Source: Rattus norvegicus
Lineage: Eukaryota; Chordata; Mammalia; Rodentia; Muridae
Assembly: GCF_036323735.1 (NCBI RefSeq)
Contig: NC_086024.1
Span: 70,300,924-70,364,923 of the forward strand
Direction: 5' to 3'
Length of the DNA: 64,000 nt
The notes under the pieces were generated by a model. It was not told where the DNA came from, did not search any database, and worked only from the letters and a program-made list of their open reading frames with translations. The translations under genes were made by a program, and so were the position numbers. Shown here piece by piece: positions 12,001 to 22,804 of the stretch (its first letter is position 1; every line of letters begins with the position of its first letter).

Positions 12001-12593
12001 GCTCTTGAATTCGGTTTGCCAGAATTTTATTGAGTATTTTTGCGTCGATATTCATAAGGGAAATTGGTCTGAAGTTCTCTTTCTTTGTTGTGTCTTTGTG
12101 TGGTTTAGGTATAAGAGTAATTGTGGCTTCGTAGAAGGAATTCGGTAGGGCTCCATCTGTTTCAATTTTGTGGAATATTTTGGATAATATTGGTATGAGG
12201 TCTTCTATGAAGGTTTGATAGAATTCTGCACTAAACCCGTCTGGACCTGGGCTCTTTTTGGTTGGGAGACCTTTAATGACTGCTTCTATTTCCTTAGGAG
12301 TTATGGGGTTGTTTAACTGGTTTATCTGTTCCTGATTTAACTTCGATACCTGGTATCTGTCTAGGAAATTGTCCATTTCCTGAAGATTTTCAAATTTTGT
12401 TGAATATAGGTTTTTATAGTAAGATCTGATGATTTTTTGAATTTCCTCCGAATCTGTAGTTATGTCTCCCTTTTCATTTCTGATTTTGTTAATTTGGACA
12501 CACTCTCTGTGTCCTCTCGTTAGTCTGGCTAAGGGTTTATCTATCTTGTTGATTTTCTCAAAGAACCAACTTTTGGTTCTGTTGATTCTTTCT
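9080..12593 (-). mobile_element. 5'-truncated L1 (rat-type), antisense
   Basis: A 3.5-kb L1 lies on the minus strand. Read in its own direction it starts inside ORF2 at 12593, runs through the reverse transcriptase domain and C terminus to the ORF2 stop (TAG, 9836-9838), then a 756-bp 3' UTR with a G-rich tract (9190-9262 on the C-rich plus strand) and an A-rich tail at 9080-9125. The 11-bp sequence ATGGTTTTCTT occurs at 9069-9079 and again at 12594-12604. In L1 orientation the insertion site reads TT|AAGAAA, close to the L1 endonuclease preference TT|AAAA. Endonuclease domain, ORF1 and 5' UTR are absent, so it cannot move by itself. Low decay marks it as one of the youngest elements here. 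Confidence 0.96.
9836..12593 (-). pseudogene. L1 ORF2 fragment, reverse transcriptase and C terminus, one stop
   Basis: About 919 codons of ORF2 stay in one frame, broken by a single TAA at 11537-11539, consistent with one substitution in a TTA leucine codon. The reverse transcriptase motifs are present: the [13 protein letters not shown] region, [18 protein letters not shown], and the catalytic FADD at 11552-11563. Downstream is the C-terminal cysteine motif CX3CX7HX4C at 10220-10273, and the frame ends at the expected HSLISGY. The N-terminal endonuclease domain is missing through 5' truncation. ORF2 makes cDNA of L1 RNA at nicked target DNA. This copy cannot do so because it is truncated and interrupted. 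Short plus-strand open frames inside the region are shadows of ORF2. Confidence 0.95.
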
Positions 12594-12604
12594 ATGGTTT
12601 TCTT
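12594..12604. repeat. Right target duplication of the antisense L1
   Basis: ATGGTTTTCTT, identical to 9069-9079, marks the truncated 5' end of the L1. Open-frame codons beyond it (12605-12619) belong to flanking DNA. Confidence 0.85.
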
Positions 12605-13399
12605 AATGAGTAGTAACACATTCAGCTGTTCACAACACTATACCCTGGATGTTCTGTATGAAAAATATTTTATTGTTTGAAAAATCTATTTCTTTTAAAT
12701 TAGTGTAGTGTGTTAGTAATATTATACTTCCATATATATTTGGAACTTTATAACTTTTGTGTGCTGATATCACAAATATTCTATTTGGGGAATATTTATT
12801 TCCTTCAACTGTTTGTTAAAATTTTCCTGACATTTTTGTTTTTGAGGGATTTGCTCATTACTTTCATCTGTTTGCATTTTCGTGGATCGCATTAAAAGAT
12901 ATATTTTTTTCTTTCTTCAGAAACACTAACATCTTTAAAAAGGTAATGTAAGGTCTTTTCCTGTTCTTCTGCTCTATTGGAATATTCAGGGCTTGTTGGA
13001 GTAGGATAACTGGATTATGGTTGTGACACATTCCCTCATCTATTCCCTCACATTGTGTTCTTATGCTAGAGTCTAGTTATCTAGGTTTGGCATGATTATA
13101 GTTCTAGGTACAAAGATATGAGTTAGTCTTTTTTAAATGAGTGTTTTTTTCTTTACCTTCTGTTTCTTCCGAGGTCTTATGGTTGGTGTGGCCTGTGGAA
13201 GAAGAGGGATCACTCCACTAGCTGGGGCTGGGACATAACAACAAGGAGGTGTGTGGAAGTGGCAATAGTGGTGGAGGATTCTGACTGAGGAGGGGAGATC
13301 CAGAGGCTGGAGGTCTACCTGTTTTGCCTCACCAGTATATCTTGCAGACAGGTCCATGTTTTAGGGTGCAGGATTTGCAGTTGAGTGCCACTGATGATT
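12605..13399. other. Single-copy DNA
   Basis: A+T-rich to about 13130, then less so. A 74-codon minus-strand stretch at 13133-13357 (MDLSARYTGEAKQVDL...) lacks any recognisable family. No gene called. Confidence 0.45.
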
Positions 13400-14020
13400 A
13401 CATTTTTTCTCCAGTAGCTTGCACAATACCTTCTATGAATACTTGTCAGTAGGGGTCAAACTTCTTAGTTATCCACTAGCTTGATTTTTCCATATCTGAT
13501 GTCACACGTAAGTGTTTTCTTGGATAAGTGGGTCTCATCATAAGGCTGTAGAGAGTAACAAATATCCTGGTACATTTGGATATTCTTATGGGATCCCTTT
13601 GTCAAAAGACCCAACAAAGCTTAGCCCATTTTTGGCATTGGGGTTTTTTACTAGATAGAATGCAATGTTTAATTGTGGTACCACCCATCATCCCTTGTAT
13701 TTGGTGACTCTATTTAAAGTCCATTTATATATGTGTTAATATTAGGGAATCTTCTACATACTTCCTACCTAAATGGCTTTTCTTATATCCCCTAATCTTA
13801 GCTGTCCTTTTCCACATTCCTTCTTTTATTATCTTCTCTCCCATTCCCTTCTTTATTTAATATTCTTGTTCTATTCCCTTTTCTCAATTATACTTATTCT
13901 ATTTCCAATTCATTCATTGAGAATCCTCTGGGGCAACCTCAGTTTCTTTCTAGGTATCTCAACCATGTATTAATTGACATTATAGTAAACATATTGAAAC
14001 TTAAATATAATATCCACTCA
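13400..14020 (-). mobile_element. Probable decayed 3' UTR of an antisense Lx-like L1
   Basis: A pyrimidine-rich stretch (13790-13870) and phrases such as 'attgagaatcctctggggca' directly precede clear antisense L1 ORF2. Position and composition suggest the 3' UTR of the same old element. Sequence match is from memory and weak. Confidence 0.4.
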
Positions 14021-15690
14021 AAAGAAGAAAAGTTTTATTTCACACAAGATGTTTTTTTTTCTTTTCTAGTTCCATCTAATTGCTTGTGAATTTCATAATT
14101 TCATTTTTTTAAACAGCTGGACAGAATTACTTTGAATAAGTGCAGCATGTTTTCTTTATCCATTCATCAGTTGATAGAGGCCTAGGCTTTTTCTAGCTCC
14201 TGGTTATTAAGAGAATAAAGTTAAACACAAATGAGCAAGTATGTATGTAGTTCTGTGCAGAGTCTTTGGGGTATATGTCTAAGAGTAGTACAGCTGGAAA
14301 GAAGGTAGATCAGGTTCCAGCTTCCTTAGAAACAGATACATTGATTTTCATAGTGGCTGCATGTGTTTGTACCCCTATCAGCAAGAAATGAGTTTTCCTC
14401 TGTTCCCTAAATCCTGCATAGTATGTGTTTTCATTTGTTTTATTGATTTTGGCCATATTAACTTGGGTAAAATGCAAACACAAAGTAGTTTAAATTTGAT
14501 TTACCTTTTGGCTTTGTATGTTGAACATTTTTTCAAAGGTTTGTCACCCATTCATTTTTCATCCTTTTTGAACTCTCTGCTAGTTCAGTACCCCATTTTT
14601 AATTTGCTTGCCCTTTTGATATTCAGAATTTCTTTTAGTTCTTTACATATTTTATACACTCACCCTCTGATTATGTATAGTTGGTAAAAATGTTGGCCAT
14701 TTCTATAGGCTATTATCTGGTCTCAATGACGGTGTCCTTTGTCTTCCAGTAGCTTTATATGTTCAAGAAGTTACAGTGGTTAGTGTTTATTTTATTTTTT
14801 AATTTTAGTGCCTGTGATATTGGTACCATGTTCAGAAAGTTTTTTTATATGACAAAGAATTCAAATGTATTCCCTGATTTCTCTTCAATCAGATTCAATA
14901 TATCTTGTCTTATATCGAAGTACTTGATACAGTTAGAGCATAATATTGCCAGGAGAGAAATATAGATATATTTGCATTCTGCTACATGTATTCTTTCGTT
15001 CTGTTCCACACTGTTTGTTGAATATGGTGTCATTTCACGTATGTTTTTTAGTTTCTTTGACAAAAATGTATTAAAAGTTTGATGAGGGTTGTATTGAATC
15101 TGCAGATTGCTTGTCTTAGACGAATCGTTTCACATTATAAATCAATGCACCCATGAGTAAAGGAAGTCTTTCCACATTACAGTGTTTCAGTTTCCTAATC
15201 ATTTATCATTATGGTCCTCCATTCACTTCTAATTTTATTAATTTGGATATTCTTTCTTCATCTTTTATTTAATTTGGCTAAAGGTTTATAATTACTTTTC
15301 ATTTTCTCAAAATACTGTTTGTTTCATTGATTTCTTTTATTTCTCTTATTTATTTTGCTGTTGTTTGTTTGTTATAGTATTTCAATGATCTTCAGTACTG
15401 AGTTTAATAATTTCTTGAACATTAATTAATCTTTTTGAAAAGTAGCTGTTATTGCTCTTCTAGAGTTTTCAAATGTGTTGCTAAGTTACTAATATAAAAT
15501 CTTTCCAGTTTTATTGTTGGTATTTTGTTTTGTTTTGTTTTTGTTTATGTTTTTGTCTTTAATGACATTTTGTTTTCTTTTGTTTTGTTAGTTTTTTGCT
15601 TTTGTTTTTCATTTTAATGAAGTCCCTTAGTGGTAAGATTTTGCCTATTGGAACTGCCTTTATTGCTTTCCATAGGTATAGGGAACCTTA
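14021..15690 (-). mobile_element. Decayed antisense L1, ORF2 C-terminal and central part
   Basis: Reading the minus strand, this follows L1 ORF2 from the central region to its C terminus, with many stops and indels. Landmarks on the plus strand that parallel the younger L1 at 9.9-12.6 kb are 'ggtatatgtctaagagtagt' (14270), 'gccatattaacttgggt' (14452), 'gacggtgtcctttgtcttcc' (14728), 'gggttgtattgaatctgcag' (15087) and 'ttggctaaaggttta' (15274). Between about 15100 and 15230 the order jumps over most of the reverse transcriptase domain, so an internal deletion has occurred. It belongs to the same old element as 13400-14020 and 16130-18690. Confidence 0.75.
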
Positions 15691-16130
15691 ACCTTGCAGT
15701 TGGTCTAATTTTGATCTCTTGAGCGGCATGTGACATAGGTTTTTCAGATTTGAGCCTATGGCTCCTGGGGCACAATGTGTCTTATAGTTCCCAAGGGACC
15801 TCCTTAGGCATAAGGCATTAAGGCTGCCTTGTGTTTCTCTGTATCTTCCCTTAATAGTCAACAAAGCATGAAAAAGTGACAGGACAATTGGTTTTTGCCA
15901 TTAGTCTTGTATACCACGTATTACTTGCAAACACCATTTTATCCTAGCAGCGGCAACATTATTGATCCAGGCAATTGCCATCACATTCAGTATCTGACAA
16001 GGGTATAAAAATCCTGATTGCTCTCAATAAAATTGTCACAGCTTCAGTTGTGCTATGTCCCCTCAACACTTGTCAAATTTAATTCCTCATGTGGCCCTAT
16101 CACTTGACCTTGGGCCAGTATGTAAACACA
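15690..16130 (+). mobile_element. LTR-like insertion inside the old L1
   Basis: L1 similarity stops near 15690 and resumes near 16130 at the next part of ORF2. The intervening piece has a TATA box (TATAAAA, 16004-16010) and an AATAAA (16026-16031) only about 20 bp later, a spacing seen in LTRs with a very short R region (ERVK- and MaLR-like groups). I could not find a clean TG...CA end pair or target duplication, so boundaries and class are uncertain. Confidence 0.5.
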
Positions 16131-16950
16131 GATTCTACACATATGGGTGGACATATTACATTTCCATTTTCATTCAGCTCTGGAAAGTTTTAAATTTCCC
16201 TCTCCATATGTGTCTTGAGCCACTTTCATTCTGGAATGAGTTCTTCAATTTCCATGAGTTTTCATACCTTCTGCTGTTTCTGCTATTGTTGATATCCAGC
16301 ATTTATTCACAGTGGTCAGACAGGATGCAGGGTATGAACACAATTTTGTTACATTTGTTGGGAATGTTTTTTTTTTGTCTGAATATGTAGTCAATTTCAG
16401 AGAAAGTTCTGTGAGCTACTAAAAAAACAAGTATAATCTTTAGTGTCGAGTATACTGTTCTGTTGACTTCTGGTAGATAAATTTGATTTATGGTTTTATT
16501 TAACACAAGCATTTCTGCTCCGTTTTTGTCTGGACGTACTGTCTCTTGATAAGTGTGGAGTATTGAAAACATCCATAATCACTATGTTAGGGTACATATG
16601 TAACTTTATACATAGTATAATGGTTTTTTTTATGAATTTGTGTATCCTTGCATTTGATACATGTTTGTTTAAAATGGCAAGATTCTTTTGATTTTTTCCC
16701 CCTTTTCTGAGTATTTATTATCCTTTCCTGTCTCTTCTTAAACTTATACCTGCCTGCTTGTCAGGTCTATTTGCTTATTGTAATTTTGCTATCCTTTTAC
16801 CTTGAAATGATCTCAATCCTTATGGTGAGATGTGTTCCATTTATGGACAGATGGGTCCTGTTTTCTAATACAATCTGCTAATTTGTGACTTTTTATTTAA
16901 AAAATTAAGTCTACTAATATTGAGGGTTATCAGTGAACAATGGTTTTCAC

Positions 16951-16952
<2 letters not shown>
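16130..16952 (-). mobile_element. Decayed antisense L1, ORF2 N-terminal (endonuclease) region
   Basis: On the plus strand the text includes 'ccattttcattcagctctgg' (16166), 'cagtggtcagacaggatgca' (16310) and 'ctgttttctaatacaatctgc' (16858), which correspond in order to the antisense of the L1 endonuclease/early ORF2 region. No open frame remains. It continues the element that begins at 13.4 kb. Confidence 0.7.
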
Positions 16953-16999
<47 letters not shown>

Positions 17000-17000
17000 T
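16953..17000. repeat. (TTA)n microsatellite
   Basis: About 16 units of TTA. It lies at the T-rich (tail) end of the following antisense L1 3' UTR and probably grew from that A-rich tail. Confidence 0.95.
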
Positions 17001-17450
17001 AATCCTCTTTTACAGTCCACTCTATCTGTCTCCCGGTCTGCCCCCAACCACTGCACATACCATACTCCCTCCCCACCTCACCTGTCTCCAAGAGGATGTC
17101 CCTGCCTTCCCACCTCCACCCCACCAGACTTCCCCACTCCCTGGGGTTTCAAGTTTCTTAAGGGTTAGGTGCATCTTCTGTCACTGAGGCCACACCAGGC
17201 CGTCCTTTGCTGTGTATTTGTCAGGGGCCTCAAATCAGCTGGCATATACTGCCTGATTGGTGGTTCAGTGTCTGAGAGATCTCAGGGTTCAAGTCAGTTG
17301 AGACTGCTGGTCTTCTCAACTTCTTCCAGCGTTTTCCTAATTCAACCACAAGGGTTCCCAGCTTCCATCTATTGGTTGGGTGCTATTCCTATTCTTTTGT
17401 TGTTGCTCTTCTGGGATTACATGAGAATTTCTGGGTGTAGCTAGATTCCT
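17001..17450 (-). mobile_element. Inserted antisense L1 3' UTR (Lx-like)
   Basis: Phrases 'gggttaggtgcatcttctgt' (17162), 'gcatatactgcctgattggt' (17242) and 'ggtctgagag'-like text match the antisense 3' UTR of Lx-type L1s as I remember them. It interrupts the order of the older L1, ORF2 endonuclease on its left and ORF1 on its right, so it is a separate later insertion whose tail is the (TTA)n tract. Confidence 0.55.
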
Positions 17451-18690
17451 GGACTATTAGATAGACATAACTTAAATTTCATTTTCTCAAACTAAATTTC
17501 ACTTTTCTGTCAATTGTAATTGATAGTTTTCTTGAATATAAAGGTCTGAACTGGCTGTAGACCCCGATTTCTTCTCCTGCTATCCTTATTATTCATAAAT
17601 TTGTTTTTTTATAATGTCCCAGATTTTCTAGATGTTATGTTCTCTTTCTTTTTCAAATTATTTAATATTTCCTTTGACTTAGCTCTTTGTTCCTTCTTCC
17701 ATGTCTCATAGGGTGTTGGTGAGACTGACATATGAGATTTTTGTTTCTCCTCCTAAACTTTTCACTTCCAATTATGTTGCTGTATATGTTTTCTTCAGCA
17801 ATTCTATTTCTACATTTATGTCTTGAAATGTTTTCATTATTTTATTCGGTTTTTTGTTCTCACATTGTTCTTTAAAGCATGCATTCATATACTTTTACAG
17901 CTCTTTGAACAGATTTATAATTGCTACTTTGAAGTTCTTGGTTTGTGTTGCAGCTAAATTGCACTTCTCAGGGTAATAGGATTACTGTCTTCTGGAGGAA
18001 GCTTTATCATGGTTGTTCATGTTTGTGGGTTTTGCTGGTACCTGGCATATGGAGTTAAAATGTTTGAGGCATTACTTGGTGGAATGGTGTGCTGTTTCAA
18101 TCACTGCTGTTCAATCTGAATCCTAGCTACAAATGTGGCTGTGGGTTCCCTGGAAGTGTGTACTTCACAGGTAATGGATGATACAAAGGAAAGGAGATAG
18201 GCCAGGAAAAAAGGCAGGCAATGGGAAAAACTAGTTGGATCTGGTTCTACAACAAGAAGCCAAGACACCAGGAAACGTAGGTATTTGAAACTAAATGCTT
18301 CTATAAGAAGTCTTCTGTAAGAGAAAGAGTGAATCTGAGTCTTGAGAGGCAGAAGTAAGGGGGCCTGGGCCTACACTAGGGAGCCGAAACCCCAGGGAGT
18401 GGAGGTGGGTTGGAGAGAGGGGCTCCTACAAACATGTCTTTAGAGGACTGCGATTATGTCCAGAAAATCTGAATAAGGACGAGGGAGAATATTTAATATC
18501 ACCTCGCTGAATCCCAGCTCAGTATATTTTGAGCACCTTGGTATGCTGTTTTTCTGTCAAGTAGCAGCTGACACAAAGAAATGGAATTGGGCTAAAAGGA
18601 AGGGTTAAGAAGATTACTGGGAAAAAGCTTGGGAAACCCTGGTTCTGCAATAAGATGTAGAGTTCCCAAGAACTAGGATAAGTGGACCTA
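17451..18690 (-). mobile_element. Decayed antisense L1 ORF1 and probable 5' UTR
   Basis: The text 'gtcccagattttctagatgt' (17615) and the following antisense coiled-coil-type sequence resemble L1 ORF1 read backwards to about 18050. From there to about 18690 a less A+T-rich stretch with 'gggagccgaaaccccaggga' (18380) and 'ggactgcgattatgtcc' (18444) is placed where the 5' UTR should be. The assignment rests partly on order within the element. Confidence 0.5.
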
Positions 18691-20302
18691 CTCATTATTC
18701 ATTATTTTAGTTTCATATTTAATTTATATATATAGTTAGCATACACATATGATTGTCTGCTTCCACAGTCATTAACTTTACTATAACTTATATTAATAAT
18801 ACAATCATAGCCATTATTTTGCTTTTCAGAATTACCTAAGGGAAAACTCCCTATCATTTCACGTGATAAAAAATTTGGATAAGTTGAATAGTATGCAATT
18901 CACTCATTATGGAAAATTACAATCTTTTATGACTTCATTTGAGTATTTCCTATTTCCTATTTTTCTATTAATATTACATCAAGATTTCATTCTTTGGGGT
19001 GTTTAATGCTAGATATTGAACCCATTCTCTTCATACACATGAGGCAAATGCTCTACTATTCACCTATGTCCTTGTCACTGACAGAATACTTCTTAAATTT
19101 ATTTCCAAATATGTATTATAAACCTACATTGCGACAACATATTTTTGCATATCTTTAAAATATAATGCACAATATGTACAAAGAGTTAAATTTATATAAA
19201 TAATTTAATGACTGCATAACCTTTATTGTATCTTCAATGCAGGCAGCAATTTTAATTCCCTGTCTCAGTTCTCTACTGATACTCATCTCAACATGTAGAC
19301 CCTCCAAAGCTTATCTGATTTGCTCATGAGTTAGCAAACTGTGAGGCTTAACAGAGGGCAAGATTCTTCTATTCTTCCTCAACCAACAAATTTACACAGT
19401 CTAGAAAAAAACATAGGGTGCAGGCATTTTCCCAGAAGCTGCTGTTGTTACTTAGATTACTCACCCAGAATAGGTGTATGCTATGTTGTACAGCACAACG
19501 TGTCTATGTTCCAATAGTTGCCCTCACAGTGTAATTTTTACACATCTAATTTATTCATTTATGAGTTTAAAACAATTTTCCTTAATTGTGGATGCACAAA
19601 GAGGGTAATTTCCTTTACTTTTGTTTTTATTGCTGGATACTCCTGTTTCTGTTCTAACCTGTCACTTGGGCATACAGGTAGTCATTTTTTTATATCATGC
19701 AGCTCTAAGACATATTTTTGGCTCAAATGCACAACTTCATCATGTAACTACAAATTGTTTGCTGTATAAATGGTATCAATTTACATTACCAACAGTCTTT
19801 GAAAAGTCTATCTTACATGTTAAAATCCGATATGGGCAGGATGTCAATCTTTGCTAATCTGTTGGGGAAAATAGTTTCTTACTGCAGTTGCATTCTAGTA
19901 TTGTTGATTAATCTATGAGTACATGTTTCTTACATGTGTCTTTCTTGTTAGTATTTTCTAAAGGAAATCAAAGAAAATTAGGTATATATTTTGTTCCTCA
20001 GTCTTTTGTAAGCATGTGACACATTTGAAGTTTCTTTAAATTTTCCTTACAATTTTCATGCATTTTACATTTATTTGATTTCAGTTTATTCTGGTTAATT
20101 ATCCTTTTATGTTTTGTGTTTGTGTGTTCTTTAAAACATAGATGACTTACCTATATTCTAAAAGACAATCTTTCCAAAGCCTAAGAATTTCATTTCTATT
20201 TATCCTATCCTATATTTTCTACAGGGTATTTTCCATATACTATGGAAAAGGATTGCTTGTGAATATGTGTGTATGCATGTGGGCATGCCATGTGCATGCA
20301 CT

Positions 20303-20305
<3 letters not shown>
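18691..20305. other. Single-copy A+T-rich DNA with an old SINE scrap
   Basis: No gene recognised. The plus-strand open stretches at 19518-19857 are overlapping, short and without a family match. Confidence 0.45.
18998..19078 (-). mobile_element. Old ID/B4-like SINE remnant
   Basis: The plus strand reads 'gctagatattgaaccca', then 'gaggcaaatgctctactatt', which is the reverse complement of the tRNA-like part shared by ID and B4 SINEs. It is short and diverged. Confidence 0.5.

Positions 20306-20357
<52 letters not shown>
20306..20357. repeat. (TG)n microsatellite
   Basis: About 25 uninterrupted TG units, likely polymorphic. Confidence 0.98.
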
Positions 20358-20359
<2 letters not shown>

Positions 20360-20424
20360 AGGAGCTTCAATGCCAATGAACATACTGGGAGAGGGCAAAA
20401 GGGAGTGTAGATTGTCAGTCTTCA

Positions 20425-20640
20425 CTTTTTGCCTTGTTTGAGGCAGGGTCTCTGTTGTGTGCTGCATGGGCCAGGCTCCCCAGTCCACTAGCTTCAGGTA
20501 CCACGCTGACTCTACTTGATACAAACAGGCTGGTATTACAGACATGTTACCAATTTTACATGGGTCCTGAGGCTTTGGCCTTCGGTCCTCATGCTTGCAC
20601 ATGAAGTGTGATATCTGCTGACCTTCTCTACCATATCTTC
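20425..20640 (-). mobile_element. B4-type (ID-B1 composite) SINE
   Basis: The plus strand shows 'ttgaggcagggtctctg' at the left and 'cggtcctcatgcttgcaca' then 'tctgctgac' at the right. This is the reverse complement of a composite with a B1-like right half and a tRNA/ID-like left half. It is transcribed by RNA polymerase III when intact. This copy is diverged. It lies next to the TG microsatellite, a common pairing. Confidence 0.65.
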
Positions 20641-21509
20641 TGTTGATTTTTCAAGTATGCTATTAGAAAAAGAAAGAGAAATCAGTTTTGTTTGGTTATT
20701 TTTCTAAAATTTAAAATAATCTATATATTCCATTAAGCATACAGCATGTGCTTATTGCTAGGAAATTAATTTCATTTTTTCTTGTTTTCATACTCTAGTA
20801 ATGCAAAATACTTGATTAATATATTAGTTGTTAAATAGACTCAGTTCTCCTCTTTAGAGGTTAATTCTTCCTTTAAACTTTACTTTTTAATAACTTTTAC
20901 TTTACTTATTTTGAAGTTTTTATTAGAAACACTGTTACATTTCTCTATCTTCCAAGCGAGTGTGACTTATCTAAAAGGTTCATGCTGTATCAAGTCCTCA
21001 TCCCAAAATTGAATATCTTCCAGTCCTAAATATTAACTATAAATGGCATGTTCTTTCAGTAAACTCAACCATCTGTATCATAAAGTTTGACTTCTTGCTA
21101 TTAAAATTTCTGCATTTCCAACAGTTTATTGGATATTTTTATCAGTAAATTCCCTTAGAATTTCAAATACATTCTGCCTCTAAATTACATGTTACATATT
21201 AAAACTGCCACTATATCAATTATTTTGTTCCATTTTGAACACTTAAATTATTTATTTTTGAAAATGATGCATTAAGCACGAGTTTCATATTTGTGAGGTA
21301 AATTGTTTTATTTTGATATACACTCTAGAGTATTAAATTTGTTTTAAATTGTCTCTTTAATCATTTACAAGAGCTTTCTGGTAAAAAGCCTTAAGAATTT
21401 TTCCCTGGAGTGCATTCAATAGTCCAGCCTTGTTATGAACTATGCCCAGCCTCCTGCACAAGCAAACCAGTACCTACATTTTGTTACCATGGTCTCTTTG
21501 AACATGGAC

Positions 21510-21512
<3 letters not shown>
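20641..21512. other. Single-copy A+T-rich DNA
   Basis: Nothing recognised. Confidence 0.5.

Positions 21513-21568
<56 letters not shown>
21513..21568. repeat. (AT)n microsatellite
   Basis: About 27 perfect AT units, self-complementary and able to form a cruciform. Confidence 0.97.
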
Positions 21569-21569
<1 letters not shown>

Positions 21570-22209
21570 CCAGCAGTGGCATTCCTAAGTGATAGTCTAA
21601 ATTTGCTTGCACACTTTTAAAGAACCATAACATTCTCATAAATATTCCAATTTTTGCTAGTGCTGTACCAGAGCTCCCCCCCACCCCATTCCTACCCTTT
21701 CCTAGGAGCACTTGTTTGTTCCTAGTAACCATATGCCTGGCATCACATGACTTCCACTATAATTTTGCTTTGGGTTTGTCCTCCTTGTTGGTTACTGAAC
21801 TTGAACTGTGCTTCCTAGACCCGGTGATTATTCAAAATTTTATCTCATTTCTTTTCTTTTATTTCTTTTCCTTTTTTTTGTTCCATGAAACTTTGGCTAC
21901 AAGCACAACTCATGCTTTTTACTGTCTTTTGTCTTGGCTTTGCATGTGACATTTAGCTGTCCAGTTCTGTAGTTCCCTTCTTTTCAGTGCGGCCATATTC
22001 AACATGTATATAAACATCTATTATAAAGCTCTCAGGTTTCTTTCTCTGTCAACCTGCCTGGCTCTGCTTGCTATGGTAAGTACATATTATATTTTTATCT
22101 ATTGGTTCATAGATAAAATTTCTCTAACAGACATTCACAATAACATAGAGTTTCTTTTAAAATAATTTAATGATTCAATTTACATAAGTGTGACTTTGGA
22201 AGCAGAAGT
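21569..22209. other. Single-copy DNA
   Basis: No gene or repeat recognised. Confidence 0.45.
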
Positions 22210-22450
22210 TCATTTGATGGCAAATCTTCTATAAGGCTTCACACCTGCTTGGATTGCTACCCACTCATTTCCACTCAATTGTCTGCAGCAAGAGGGTGGA
22301 GTGACTTTGTTTGGGTTTTGTAGATTGATCCCTGGTACCTTTCTTTCCTTGCAATCTTGAGCAGCTTTGTCTAGTTCTATAAGGATGGTTCGCCTGTCAC
22401 TGTAAGCTTTCTTTGCAGTTTTCAGTAACAACTTCTTCTTCCAACTAAAA
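22210..22450 (-). pseudogene. Unidentified coding-like stretch
   Basis: On the minus strand about 75-80 codons are open, ending at a TGA near 22210. The composition is basic and lysine/arginine-rich (KTAKKAYSDRRTILIELDKAAQDCKERK, read 22330-22425) and unlike the A+T-driven translations of the surroundings. Downstream on that strand the sequence becomes A+T-rich, as a 3' UTR might. It could be a processed pseudogene or a lone exon. I do not recognise the protein and see no splice or tail evidence that decides it. Confidence 0.3.
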
Positions 22451-22755
22451 GGTGGCTATTCTTCCTCGTTTACTGCTTGCACACTGCACTATCCCTGATA
22501 AAATTTTATTTGATACTTTTACAGGTGGCACTTTTTTCTTCAATTATTCTCCATTGTGCTGATATCTTATGATGCATTGTTTTACTTAAATATTTTATTT
22601 GGGTCTTTGTCTTGTCATTTACTGTGTCATAAATTTTCAAAACTTATTTACTGTTTCTATTTCAGACAATGTATACATTTTATTGATGTATAATATCCAA
22701 TATTTTTGTGGTCACCTGAATTAAGTACTAAATAACTATACGGAGAAAAGTAGGC

Positions 22756-22757
<2 letters not shown>
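22451..22757. other. Single-copy A+T-rich DNA
   Basis: Nothing recognised. Confidence 0.45.

Positions 22758-22803
<46 letters not shown>
22758..22803. repeat. (TG)n microsatellite
   Basis: About 23 TG units. Confidence 0.97.

Positions 22804-22804
<1 letters not shown>

Noticed and set aside
9987..12148. Plus-strand open frames of 72-112 codons across 9.4-12.7 kb
   Set aside because: They are antisense shadows of the L1 ORF2 and 3' UTR on the minus strand.
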